Shown here: positions 1 through 5,212 of the stretch, piece by piece
Layout of the letters: each line of letters begins with the position of its first letter
Position numbering within the stretch: position 1 is the first letter of the stretch
Source: an uncultured Lachnospiraceae bacterium
Lineage (GTDB): Bacteria > Bacillota > Clostridia > Lachnospirales > Lachnospiraceae
Reading direction: 5' to 3'
Length of the DNA stretch: 5,212 nucleotides
Assembly (NCBI GenBank): GCA_945836565.1
Contig: CAMALN010000135.1
Coordinates: 1-5,212 of the forward strand
Notes under the pieces: generated by a model
What the model saw: only the letters and a program-made list of their open reading frames with translations
Told to the model about the DNA's origin: nothing
Database searches by the model: none
Made by a program: the position numbers and the translations under genes

Positions 1-47
1 ACCATGAAAATGCAGCGGCCAGAATGCTTCATAAATCTAAAATTTAA
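1..47 (+). CDS. 3' end of an upstream gene, possibly ribosomal protein S20 (partial)
   Basis: Codons from position 3 read HENAAARMLHKSKI and end at TAA (45-47); the gene is cut by the left window edge. The short HENAAAR stretch resembles the H-[KE]-N-x-A-A-R signature near the C-terminus of bacterial ribosomal protein S20 (rpsT), where a basic tail follows. The following residues do not match the usual S20 ending well, so the identity is tentative and no symbol is given. Frame 1 is also open, to a TGA at 58-60, but reads less like a protein end. No T-tailed hairpin directly follows the stop, so where this transcript ends is unclear. Confidence 0.35.
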   Translation, partial: HENAAARMLHKSKI

Positions 48-50
48 TGT

Positions 51-80
51 AAAACAATGAAAAACTATGAAAAACAATGG
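51..80 (+). repeat. Three tandem 10-bp A-tract repeats upstream of the 6S promoter
   Basis: Three adjacent decamers read AAAACAATGA, AAAACTATGA and AAAACAATGG, each differing from the consensus by at most one base. They place runs of 4-5 A about one helical turn apart; a further AAAATTTT follows at 82-89. A-tracts phased at 10 bp are known to bend DNA, and A/T-rich DNA upstream of a -35 box can act as an UP element. The repeat ends 23 bp before the proposed -35 box of the 6S RNA promoter. A promoter-enhancing role is inferred; the repeat itself is directly visible. Confidence 0.7.
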
Positions 81-103
81 TAAAATTTTGATTTAATAAT
101 TGC

Positions 104-132
104 TTGAAAAAAACATATAATTAAGATATAAT
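104..132 (+). promoter_or_regulatory. Sigma-A promoter of the 6S RNA gene
   Basis: The -35 box is TTGAAA (104-109) and the -10 box TATAAT (127-132), separated by 17 bp. Transcription would start near 138-140, about 25 nt before the 6S closing stem, implying a 5' extension that is trimmed, as is known for B. subtilis 6S-1 RNA. A second TATAAT at 116-121 lacks a decent -35 at the right distance. A strong, A-tract-supported promoter fits an abundant RNA. Confidence 0.7.
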
Positions 133-160
133 CATTTTATCGAAATTAAATAAAATGATT
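130..160. repeat. Perfect 11-bp inverted repeat over the 6S promoter start region
   Basis: AATCATTTTAT (130-140) is exactly complementary to ATAAAATGATT (150-160), with 9 bases between. The left arm overlaps the last three bases of the -10 box and the predicted start site, and the right arm ends 4 bp before the 6S closing stem. If transcription starts near 139, the left arm is not fully transcribed, so the hairpin would not form in 6S RNA. It could be a protein-binding operator, or the terminator of the upstream gene, although no U-run follows. AT-rich palindromes can also arise by chance, but 11 perfect pairs is notable. Confidence 0.6.
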
Positions 161-164
161 GTTT

Positions 165-360
165 ATATCTGGAATGTTCGACGCTCCTGTTTATTTGAAC
201 CTACATCTACTTTAAACGGGATTCTTATATCGTAACATTATGTCAGGCTCCCGTAAGCTTAGGCTTATTTGTGAAGGAGAAGACAGAGGGTTGCGTGCGG
301 TTGCCCACCTAGCACAGCTAGGAGTCAGAAGGCAGGAAACGGCATTCCGGATATTTTTTT
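165..360 (+). ncRNA. ssrS: 6S RNA
   Basis: 6S RNA binds the housekeeping sigma-factor RNA polymerase holoenzyme by mimicking an open promoter, lowering transcription in stationary phase. ATATCTGGAATG (165-176) pairs with CATTCCGGATAT (343-354), with the family hallmark of TGTTCG just inside the 5' arm and a GGCAT element opening the 3' arm. Further inside, TCCTG (185-189) pairs with CAGGA (333-337). The large central bubble (about 190-230 and 296-332) has on its 3' side the typical small hairpin CCTAGC-ACA-GCTAGG (308-322). The apical arm pairs 231-236 with 290-295, 241-244 with 282-285, 248-251 with 276-279, and ends in the hairpin 254-258/263-267. The length of about 190 nt is normal for the family. 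Exact ends are inferred from pairing. In Firmicutes the gene is often called bsrA/ssrS; I cannot tell whether this is the only 6S copy in the genome. Confidence 0.93.
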
Positions 361-368
361 GTTTTGTT
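343..368 (+). terminator. Possible 6S RNA terminator: closing stem plus T-run
   Basis: The 3' arm of the 6S closing stem (343-354) runs directly into a T-run (354-360) and then GTTTTGTT. A long-range stem followed by U's can release polymerase, but the partner arm lies about 170 nt upstream, so termination may be incomplete. Incomplete termination would supply transcripts to the yihY gene that starts 33 nt later. Confidence 0.5.
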
Positions 369-376
369 AAGGAATC

Positions 377-386
377 AAAGAGGTGA
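377..386 (+). promoter_or_regulatory. Ribosome binding site that points to the CTG start
   Basis: AAAGAGGTGA is close to the full anti-SD complement AAAGGAGGTGA, missing one G. Its AGGTGA core ends 6 nt before the CTG at 393. The GTG inside it (383) opens a different frame that stops after 15 codons. This placement is the main reason for starting the yihY gene at 393. Confidence 0.75.
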
Positions 387-392
387 GTAACA

Positions 393-1265
393 CTGAAGAA
401 GGTAATAGATTTTATAGGAACGTTTTTTAAGAAATCCTTTGATGACAGTTTACCGGCTTATGCGGCACAGGTAACATTTTTTGTGATACTCTCTTTTTTT
501 CCGTTTCTTATCGTATTGCTTTTGATTGCTTCAAAGCTGCCTATCTCAAGTGAATATGTATTGAACCGTATAATGGATGTGGTTCCGGGAGAGCTTGAGG
601 ACTATGTAAGACTTGTAGCCTCAGAGGTTGGGAATTCGGGTAATACTTCACTGTCTTCGATTACAATTGTATCAGTGCTCGTCAGCCTTTGGTCTTCTGG
701 TAAAGGTATACAGGCTATGACCTATGGTTTGAACAGAGTATATAGGGTTGAGAAAAACAAGAATTTTGTGTTATTAAGATTGCTTAGTGCATTATATACT
801 CTTGTATTTGCACTTATGCTTTTCCTGATAATGAGTGTGTATCTCTTTGGCTCGAATATTGTAAGAAGAGTTATAGAAAAATGGCCCGAGCTGGCAAAGA
901 CCACGCTTTTGATATACAGCCTTAAAAATGGGTTTACATTTGTTATATTGTTTATATTATTTCTGATAATATATTATCAATTGCCGGGGCGAAAGGGGCG
1001 TTTTAGATATGAACTGGCAGGGGCTGCGTTTGCATCTTTGATGTGGATGCTTATGACAAATGGCTTTTCACTGTTTATAAGATTCTCATCAAAGGCATCG
1101 TATATGTACGGAAGCCTGACATCAATTATATTAATAATCATATGGTTGTATATAGGTATGCAGATTATATTGTATGGCGCTGAGATTAATTATTATGTGG
1201 CGAGTTATGTAGAATTCGCCAGAAAACGAAAGGACAAATGCGACACTTTGGTTGACACTGAATAA
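393..1265 (+). CDS. YihY/BrkB-family inner membrane protein
   Basis: This is a polytopic membrane protein of the YihY/virulence factor BrkB family (once misnamed ribonuclease BN); the molecular function is not established. From CTG at 393 it is 290 residues, normal for the family. Predicted membrane segments lie near residues 22-46, 88-110, 129-152, 179-197, 207-229 and 240-265. Family landmarks include PAYAAQVTFFVILSFFPF near the N-terminus, the GLNRVY motif (112-117) between segments 2 and 3, and YGSLTSIILIIIWLYIGMQI running into LYGAEIN in the last segment. The tail is short and charged. The first ATG/GTG/TTG-type start in frame is GTG 483, but it would delete 30 residues including half of the conserved first membrane segment and has no ribosome binding site. 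The frame is open back to a TGA at 384, and CTG 393 sits 6 nt from a strong site and gives the expected (M)KKVIDFIGTFFKK beginning. No separate promoter fits between it and 6S RNA, so read-through is likely. Confidence 0.88.
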   Translation: MKKVIDFIGTFFKKSFDDSLPAYAAQVTFFVILSFFPFLIVLLLIASKLPISSEYVLNRIMDVVPGELEDYVRLVASEVGNSGNTSLSSITIVSVLVSLWSSGKGIQAMTYGLNRVYRVEKNKNFVLLRLLSALYTLVFALMLFLIMSVYLFGSNIVRRVIEKWPELAKTTLLIYSLKNGFTFVILFILFLIIYYQLPGRKGRFRYELAGAAFASLMWMLMTNGFSLFIRFSSKASYMYGSLTSIILIIIWLYIGMQIILYGAEINYYVASYVEFARKRKDKCDTLVDTE

Positions 1266-1280
1266 AACAAATTATATAAT
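1252..1280 (+). promoter_or_regulatory. Perfect consensus sigma-A promoter for glyA
   Basis: TTGACA (1252-1257) and TATAAT (1275-1280) are exact consensus hexamers with the optimal 17-bp spacer. The -35 box lies in the last codons of the yihY gene and the spacer spans its stop codon. The predicted start is near 1287, giving a leader of about 30 nt, too short for a riboswitch. A promoter this strong suits a highly expressed metabolic gene and would also serve ftsH and yfbR downstream. Confidence 0.88.
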
Positions 1281-1304
1281 CGGTCGTATATTTATGAGAT
1301 AAAA

Positions 1305-1311
1305 GGGAGGT
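1305..1311 (+). promoter_or_regulatory. glyA ribosome binding site that favours ATG 1318
   Basis: GGGAGGT lies 6 nt upstream of ATG 1318 but only 3 nt upstream of the adjoining in-frame GTG at 1315. The better spacing supports ATG 1318 as the start. Confidence 0.75.
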
Positions 1312-1317
1312 AAAGTG

Positions 1318-2553
1318 ATGTACGATTTTAATGAGATTTTAGAATTTGATCCGGAGATTGCAGAGGCTATGACAGCCGAGATTAAGAGACAGAATGATAA
1401 TATAGAGCTTATCGCTTCGGAAAATATTGTCTCTAAGGCGGTTATGGCTGCTATGGGAAGTCCGCTTACCAACAAATATGCAGAGGGTTATCCGGGCAAG
1501 AGATACTATGGCGGATGTGAGCATGTTGATGTTGTTGAGGACCTTGCAAGAGAGAGAGCTAAGGAGCTCTTTGGTTGTGAGTACGTAAATGTTCAGCCGC
1601 ATTCCGGTGCACAGGCCAATATGGCAGTATTTTTCGCTATTATGGAGCCGGGCGATACATTTATGGGTATGAATCTTGCACATGGCGGACATCTTACTCA
1701 TGGTTCTCCTGTAAATATGTCAGGTAAGTATTTCAATGTAGTACCTTACGGTGTAAATGACGACGGATTTATAGATTATGATGAGGTGTTAAGAATTGCG
1801 AAGGAGTGCAGGCCAAAGCTTATCGTAGCCGGTGCATCTGCATATGCTAGAGCAATTGACTTCAAGAGATTCAGAGAGATAGCAGATGAAGTAGGAGCTG
1901 TTCTTATGGTAGATATGGCTCATATCGCAGGTCTTGTAGCTGCAGGTCTTCATGAAAGTCCGATACCTTATGCACACGTTACCACGACAACAACACATAA
2001 GACATTGAGAGGTCCTCGTGGTGGTATGATTCTTTCAAGTAACGAGGTAAATGAAAAGTACAACTTCAATAAGGCTGTATTCCCTGGAATTCAGGGTGGC
2101 CCTCTCATGCATGTTATCGCAGGAAAGGCAGTATGCCTTAAGGAAGCACTTTCTCCGGAATACAAGGAGTATCAGGCACAGGTAGTGAAGAATGCCGCTG
2201 TACTTGCACAGGCACTTACAGAGAGAGGCTTCAAGATAGTATCAGGAGGAACAGATAATCATCTTATGCTTGTTGACCTTCAGAATCTTGACCTTACAGG
2301 TAAGGAGGTAGAGAAGCTCCTTGACAGCGTTCATATAACTGCAAATAAGAATACTGTACCAAATGATCCTAAGTCACCATTTGTAACAAGCGGCATTAGA
2401 CTTGGAACTCCTGCTATCACAACAAGAGGTGCCAAGGAGGATGATATGCTTGTTATTGCTGATGCTATAAAGGCAGCAGTTATAGACAAGGATAATGACA
2501 AGGCTATGGCTCTTGTTAAGAGTATTACTGACAAGTATCCTTTATATGCATAA
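1318..2553 (+). CDS. glyA: Serine hydroxymethyltransferase
   Basis: This cytosolic, PLP-dependent enzyme interconverts serine plus tetrahydrofolate with glycine plus 5,10-methylene-THF, the main source of one-carbon units for thymidylate, purine and methionine synthesis. The 411-residue product (from ATG 1318) has the usual bacterial length. Visible family residues: E56 and Y64 in [13 protein letters not shown], the PLP phosphate loop at HSGAQAN (96-102), H125 that stacks on the cofactor, D199 and H202 in VDMAHIAG, the Schiff-base lysine K228 in [13 protein letters not shown], and the substrate-carboxylate arginine near R361 in [12 protein letters not shown]. All correspond in order and spacing to the E. 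coli enzyme (K229). GTG 1315 would add one Met but is badly spaced from the ribosome binding site. It is the first gene after a perfect consensus promoter and probably leads an operon with ftsH, 44 bp downstream. Confidence 0.98.
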   Translation: MYDFNEILEFDPEIAEAMTAEIKRQNDNIELIASENIVSKAVMAAMGSPLTNKYAEGYPGKRYYGGCEHVDVVEDLARERAKELFGCEYVNVQPHSGAQANMAVFFAIMEPGDTFMGMNLAHGGHLTHGSPVNMSGKYFNVVPYGVNDDGFIDYDEVLRIAKECRPKLIVAGASAYARAIDFKRFREIADEVGAVLMVDMAHIAGLVAAGLHESPIPYAHVTTTTTHKTLRGPRGGMILSSNEVNEKYNFNKAVFPGIQGGPLMHVIAGKAVCLKEALSPEYKEYQAQVVKNAAVLAQALTERGFKIVSGGTDNHLMLVDLQNLDLTGKEVEKLLDSVHITANKNTVPNDPKSPFVTSGIRLGTPAITTRGAKEDDMLVIADAIKAAVIDKDNDKAMALVKSITDKYPLYA

Positions 2554-2586
2554 TGGATACAATAAGCTGTCAGGCTTAATATAGAC

Positions 2587-2592
2587 AGAGGT
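2587..2592 (+). promoter_or_regulatory. ftsH ribosome binding site
   Basis: AGAGGT lies 5 nt before ATG 2598. The 44-bp gap after glyA has no good promoter and only a weak 5-bp hairpin (TAAGC 2563-2567 with GCTTA 2574-2578) without a T-run, so ftsH is probably co-transcribed with glyA. Confidence 0.6.
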
Positions 2593-2597
2593 AAATT

Positions 2598-4517
2598 ATG
2601 AGTGACAACTTAAATAATACAGACAAGAATAACAATCAGAACAAGAATCAGGATAATAACTCGCCGGAAAATAATAAAAAGAAGCCTTCGGCAAGATTGA
2701 TTATGCTTATAATAGCTCTTATAATGACACTTGTATTTTACAAGACATATTCTAAGCTTAAGCATGCCGGTGAGGAAGAGATATCCTATAGCGAATTCCT
2801 GCAGATGCTTGAGGACGATCAGGTTACAAATGTAAAGGTATATGGAAGCTATATTGCATTTGAGCCTGCGAAGCAGGATGAAAATGCCGTATATGAGAAA
2901 TCCTATACCACAGTTCGTATAGAGGATTATCAGCTTGTCGACAGATTAAGTGAAGCAGGTGTCGAATTCGAGAGGATAGACGAGGGTGGAAATGCCATTA
3001 TGAACACTGTGCTGTCATATGTAATTATGATAGGCGCATTCTATCTTCTCATGGTGCTAATTATGAAGACTGCAGGAAAGAGCGGTGGCATAATGGGCGT
3101 CGGAAAGTCGAATGCCAAGATGTATGTCGAGAAGAAGACCGGTGTCACCTTTGAGGATGTGGCAGGTCAGGCTGAGGCTAAGGAATCCCTGACTGAAATG
3201 GTTGATTTTCTTGAGAAACCGGAAAAATATATCGAGATAGGTGCAAAGCTTCCTCGAGGTGCACTTCTTGTAGGACCTCCGGGAACCGGTAAAACATTGC
3301 TTGCCAAGGCTGTTGCAGGTGAGGCGAATGTACCGTTCTTTTCACTTTCGGGTTCTGAATTCGTGGAGATGTACGTTGGTGTAGGAGCATCGAGAGTCAG
3401 AGATTTGTTCAAGAAGGCGAATACCATGGCGCCTTGTATCATCTTCATTGATGAGATAGATGCAATCGGACGAAGCAGAGACACCAGACAAAGCGGTGGA
3501 GATTCCGAGCGTGAACAGACCCTGAATCAGCTTCTTGCAGAGATGGACGGCTTTGATACCTCAAAGGGTATAGTTGTACTTGCGGCAACAAACAGACCGG
3601 AGGTGCTTGATAAGGCACTATTAAGACCGGGTAGATTCGACAGAAGAGTTATAGTGTCTAAGCCTGATATGCAGGGACGTATAGATACATTGAAGGTACA
3701 TTCCAAGAATGTAAAGATGGATGATACAGTCGATTTCAAGGAACTTGCACTTGCTACTGCAGGCGCGGTTGGAGCTGACCTTGCCAACATTATAAATGAA
3801 GCAGCACTTATGGCAGTAAGAAACGGAAGAGAGGTTGTATCTCAGAAGGATCTTATAGCAAGTGTTGAGATAGTATTTGCGGGCAAGGAGAAGAAGGAGA
3901 AGCTTCTGTCGCCTCAGGAGAAGAAGATAGTTGCTTTCCATGAGGTTGGACACGCATTAGTTGCGGCACTGCAGAAGAATACTATTCCTATACAGCGTAT
4001 CACAATAGTTCCGAGAACAACCGGTGCACTTGGATATGTATGGCAGGTTCCGGAAGAAGAAAAACAGCTTGAGACCAAGAAAGAGATGGAAGAAGAAATC
4101 ATTACACTTCTTGCAGGTCGGGCAGCTGAGGAGCTCAAATTTGATTCTGTGACCAATGGTGCATCAAATGATATAGAGAAGGCTACAAACCTAGCCAGAA
4201 CCATGGTTACCATGTATGGTATGTCCGAGAAATTCGGCATGGTACAGCTTGAGGGTATAACAGGAGAGTATCTTGACAGAAGAAGAGTGCTTAACTGTTC
4301 ATCTGAGACAGAGACCAAGGTAGATAACGAAGTTAAGAATATGATTAAGGATGCATACGAGAAGGCGTATAAGCTTCTTAAGAAGAATGTCGAGACTCTG
4401 GACGCAATCGCAGAGGTTTTAATTGAAAAGGAAAATCTAACCGGTGAAGAGTTTATGAAGCTTTTTGAGGAGCATATGAATATCACACTCAAAACCGGAG
4501 CGGAAGCTTTGTCATAG
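2598..4517 (+). CDS. ftsH: ATP-dependent zinc metalloprotease FtsH
   Basis: FtsH is a membrane-anchored hexameric AAA+ protease that extracts and degrades misassembled membrane proteins and some short-lived cytosolic regulators. The 639-residue product has, in order: a polar Asn/Lys-rich N-tail (1-33), membrane segment 1 (about 34-50), a small extracytoplasmic domain (52-135), segment 2 (about 136-157), the AAA+ domain with Walker A GPPGTGKT (226-233, K232), pore loop EMYVGVGAS (257-265), Walker B IIFIDE (281-286; D285, E286), sensor-1 N332 and arginine fingers R343/R346 in RPGRFDRR, then the peptidase domain. Zinc ligands are H448 and H452 in HEVGH, with catalytic E449, and D525 in NGASNDIEKATNLAR. 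All catalytic residues are present. Variations from E. coli are Val for Ala in HEAGH and Tyr259 for Phe in the pore loop. The long N-tail is unusual. It lies between glyA and yfbR. Clostridia may carry more than one FtsH, so this may not be the only copy. Confidence 0.98.
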   Translation: MSDNLNNTDKNNNQNKNQDNNSPENNKKKPSARLIMLIIALIMTLVFYKTYSKLKHAGEEEISYSEFLQMLEDDQVTNVKVYGSYIAFEPAKQDENAVYEKSYTTVRIEDYQLVDRLSEAGVEFERIDEGGNAIMNTVLSYVIMIGAFYLLMVLIMKTAGKSGGIMGVGKSNAKMYVEKKTGVTFEDVAGQAEAKESLTEMVDFLEKPEKYIEIGAKLPRGALLVGPPGTGKTLLAKAVAGEANVPFFSLSGSEFVEMYVGVGASRVRDLFKKANTMAPCIIFIDEIDAIGRSRDTRQSGGDSEREQTLNQLLAEMDGFDTSKGIVVLAATNRPEVLDKALLRPGRFDRRVIVSKPDMQGRIDTLKVHSKNVKMDDTVDFKELALATAGAVGADLANIINEAALMAVRNGREVVSQKDLIASVEIVFAGKEKKEKLLSPQEKKIVAFHEVGHALVAALQKNTIPIQRITIVPRTTGALGYVWQVPEEEKQLETKKEMEEEIITLLAGRAAEELKFDSVTNGASNDIEKATNLARTMVTMYGMSEKFGMVQLEGITGEYLDRRRVLNCSSETETKVDNEVKNMIKDAYEKAYKLLKKNVETLDAIAEVLIEKENLTGEEFMKLFEEHMNITLKTGAEALS

Positions 4518-4550
4518 GTAAAAGCATAATATGCCAAGATGAGCTTTTAT
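4518..4550 (+). repeat. Inverted repeat in the ftsH-yfbR gap
   Basis: TAAAAGC (4519-4525) pairs with GCTTTTA (4543-4549), 7 bp extended by a G-T pair, around a 17-base loop. A nested alternative pairs GCAT (4524-4527) with ATGC (4531-4534). The stem is AT-rich and no true T-run follows, so it is at best a weak attenuator or mRNA-processing site between ftsH and yfbR. Confidence 0.4.
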
Positions 4551-4573
4551 AATATTTTGGAGTTAACCGAATT

Positions 4574-5164
4574 ATGGAATACAGTTTTTTTGCTACAGTT
4601 TCAAGAATGAAATATATAGAGAGATGGGCTTTGATGCGCAACACCATTCCGGAGAATCTGTCAGAGCATTCGCTTGATGTTGCGATGATAGCACATGTGC
4701 TGTGTGTAATCGGAAATGTCAGATACGGAAGAAAGCTTGATGCCGATAAGGCGGCAGTTATTGCGATGTATCACGATGCGTCCGAGATTCTGACCGGAGA
4801 TATGCCCACTCCCATAAAATATTATAACTCTGCATTGAAGGAAGCATATAAATCTATCGAAGACGAGGCAAACGAAAGACTTCTTGACAATCTCCCTGAA
4901 GACCTCCGCACTGAATATAGAGATATCTTCTTCAAAGCCGAGGATATGGGATACGAATGGAAGCTTGTAAAGGCGGCTGATAAGCTGTCTGCGCTCATAA
5001 AATGCATCGAGGAAGAAAAGACGGGCAACAAGGAATTCGTAAAGGCAAAGGAAACCATAGAAAATGCCATTATCACGATGTCAGAAAAACTCCCTGAGCT
5101 CAAGGACTTCACAGCCGAACTATTACCTGCATATTACAAGACCTTGGATGAATTAAACTCTTAG
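4574..5164 (+). CDS. yfbR: YfbR-type HD-domain 5'-deoxynucleotidase
   Basis: The YfbR family hydrolyses 2'-deoxynucleoside 5'-monophosphates to deoxynucleosides and phosphate using a divalent metal held by an HD domain, tuning dNTP pools in the cytosol. The 196-residue product matches E. coli YfbR (199 residues) along its length by recall: FFATVSRMKYIERWALMRN at the start, SEHSLDVAMIAHVL, then AMYHDASEILTGDMPTPIKY. HD metal and catalytic residues are H32, H67-D68, E71 and D136 (KAADKLSA). R17 and W18 correspond to the E. coli R18/W19 pair; the tryptophan helps select deoxyribose over ribose. GGAG (4559-4562) lies 11 nt before ATG 4574, a little far, so translation may be modest. The gene starts 56 bp after ftsH, with no obvious promoter, so it is probably the last mapped gene of the glyA-ftsH unit. 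No terminator is visible in the 48 bp left in the window. Confidence 0.93.
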   Translation: MEYSFFATVSRMKYIERWALMRNTIPENLSEHSLDVAMIAHVLCVIGNVRYGRKLDADKAAVIAMYHDASEILTGDMPTPIKYYNSALKEAYKSIEDEANERLLDNLPEDLRTEYRDIFFKAEDMGYEWKLVKAADKLSALIKCIEEEKTGNKEFVKAKETIENAIITMSEKLPELKDFTAELLPAYYKTLDELNS

Positions 5165-5212
5165 ACAAAGAGTGTGTATAGATATGAAAAAGTAATAGTC
5201 CGTGTAGAAAGA

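Noticed and set aside
383..430. GTG 383 reading MSNTEEGNRFYRNVF as a leader peptide or alternative yihY start with a frameshift
   Set aside because: It ends after 15 codons, overlaps the ribosome binding site core and has no site of its own; the CTG start explains the region more simply.
1287..1317. A riboswitch (glycine or THF) in the glyA leader
   Set aside because: The leader from the consensus promoter is about 30 nt, far too short for either aptamer.
2528..2563. CTGACA (2528-2533) with TAATGG or TACAAT as an ftsH promoter
   Set aside because: TAATGG at 17 bp lacks the essential final T, and TACAAT is 24 bp away; neither is convincing.
2562..2580. Hairpin TAAGC/GCTTA after glyA as a terminator
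   Set aside because: Only five pairs, mostly AT, and no T-run follows.
4548..4553. TATAAT before yfbR as a promoter
   Set aside because: No -35 box at 16-18 bp (TTGTCA at 4509 is 33 bp away), and a start near 4560 would fall inside the ribosome binding site.
722..5112. Open frames on the minus strand opposite yihY, glyA, ftsH and yfbR
   Set aside because: They lie entirely antisense to well-identified genes, have low-complexity Ser/Leu-rich translations and lack recognisable domains.
5172..5212. GTG at 5174 opens 13 codons to the window end (MYRYEKVIVRVER), a possible next gene
   Set aside because: Too short to judge, and the only upstream purine stretch (AAAGAG) is a poor ribosome binding site at short distance; the ATG at 5184 stops after three codons.

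Overview
The window looks like a core chromosomal segment from a low-GC Gram-positive anaerobe of the class Clostridia, most likely Lachnospiraceae (Butyrivibrio/Roseburia-like). The assignment rests on the AT-rich sequence with mostly AGA arginine codons, strong purine-rich ribosome binding sites, a Firmicutes-style 6S RNA, and FtsH and YihY proteins of clostridial character (HEVGH zinc motif; a first membrane segment reading AAQVTFFVILSFFPF). It is an inference from sequence character, not a database match. All protein genes read on the + strand.

Layout. Positions 1-47 hold the last codons of an upstream gene, whose tail resembles the C-terminus of ribosomal protein S20. Positions 51-80 are three 10-bp repeats carrying A-tracts in helical phase. 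A good sigma-A promoter (TTGAAA, 17 bp, TATAAT) follows, with an 11-bp inverted repeat over its -10 end and start site. Positions 165-360 encode 6S RNA, recognised from its closing stem, central-bubble hairpin, apical arm and U-run. About 30 bp later a YihY/BrkB-family membrane protein begins, apparently at a non-canonical CTG codon (393). A perfect consensus promoter (TTGACA, 17 bp, TATAAT) is embedded in the end of that gene and drives glyA (serine hydroxymethyltransferase). Next come ftsH (membrane AAA+ zinc protease) and yfbR (HD-domain 5'-deoxynucleotidase). Gaps of 44 and 56 bp with no clear promoter or terminator suggest a glyA-ftsH-yfbR transcription unit.

Function. The genes are housekeeping: global transcription control (6S RNA), one-carbon and glycine supply (glyA), membrane protein quality control (ftsH) and deoxynucleotide pool control (yfbR). 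GlyA makes 5,10-methylene-THF for thymidylate synthesis and YfbR hydrolyses deoxynucleoside monophosphates, so both touch dNTP balance, but a functional link is only inferred. I see no mobile element, CRISPR array, tRNA, rRNA or defence system, and no convincing novel multi-gene system. The points most worth a second look are the CTG start of the yihY gene, the palindrome and phased A-tracts at the 6S promoter, and the lack of room for a separate promoter between 6S RNA and yihY.
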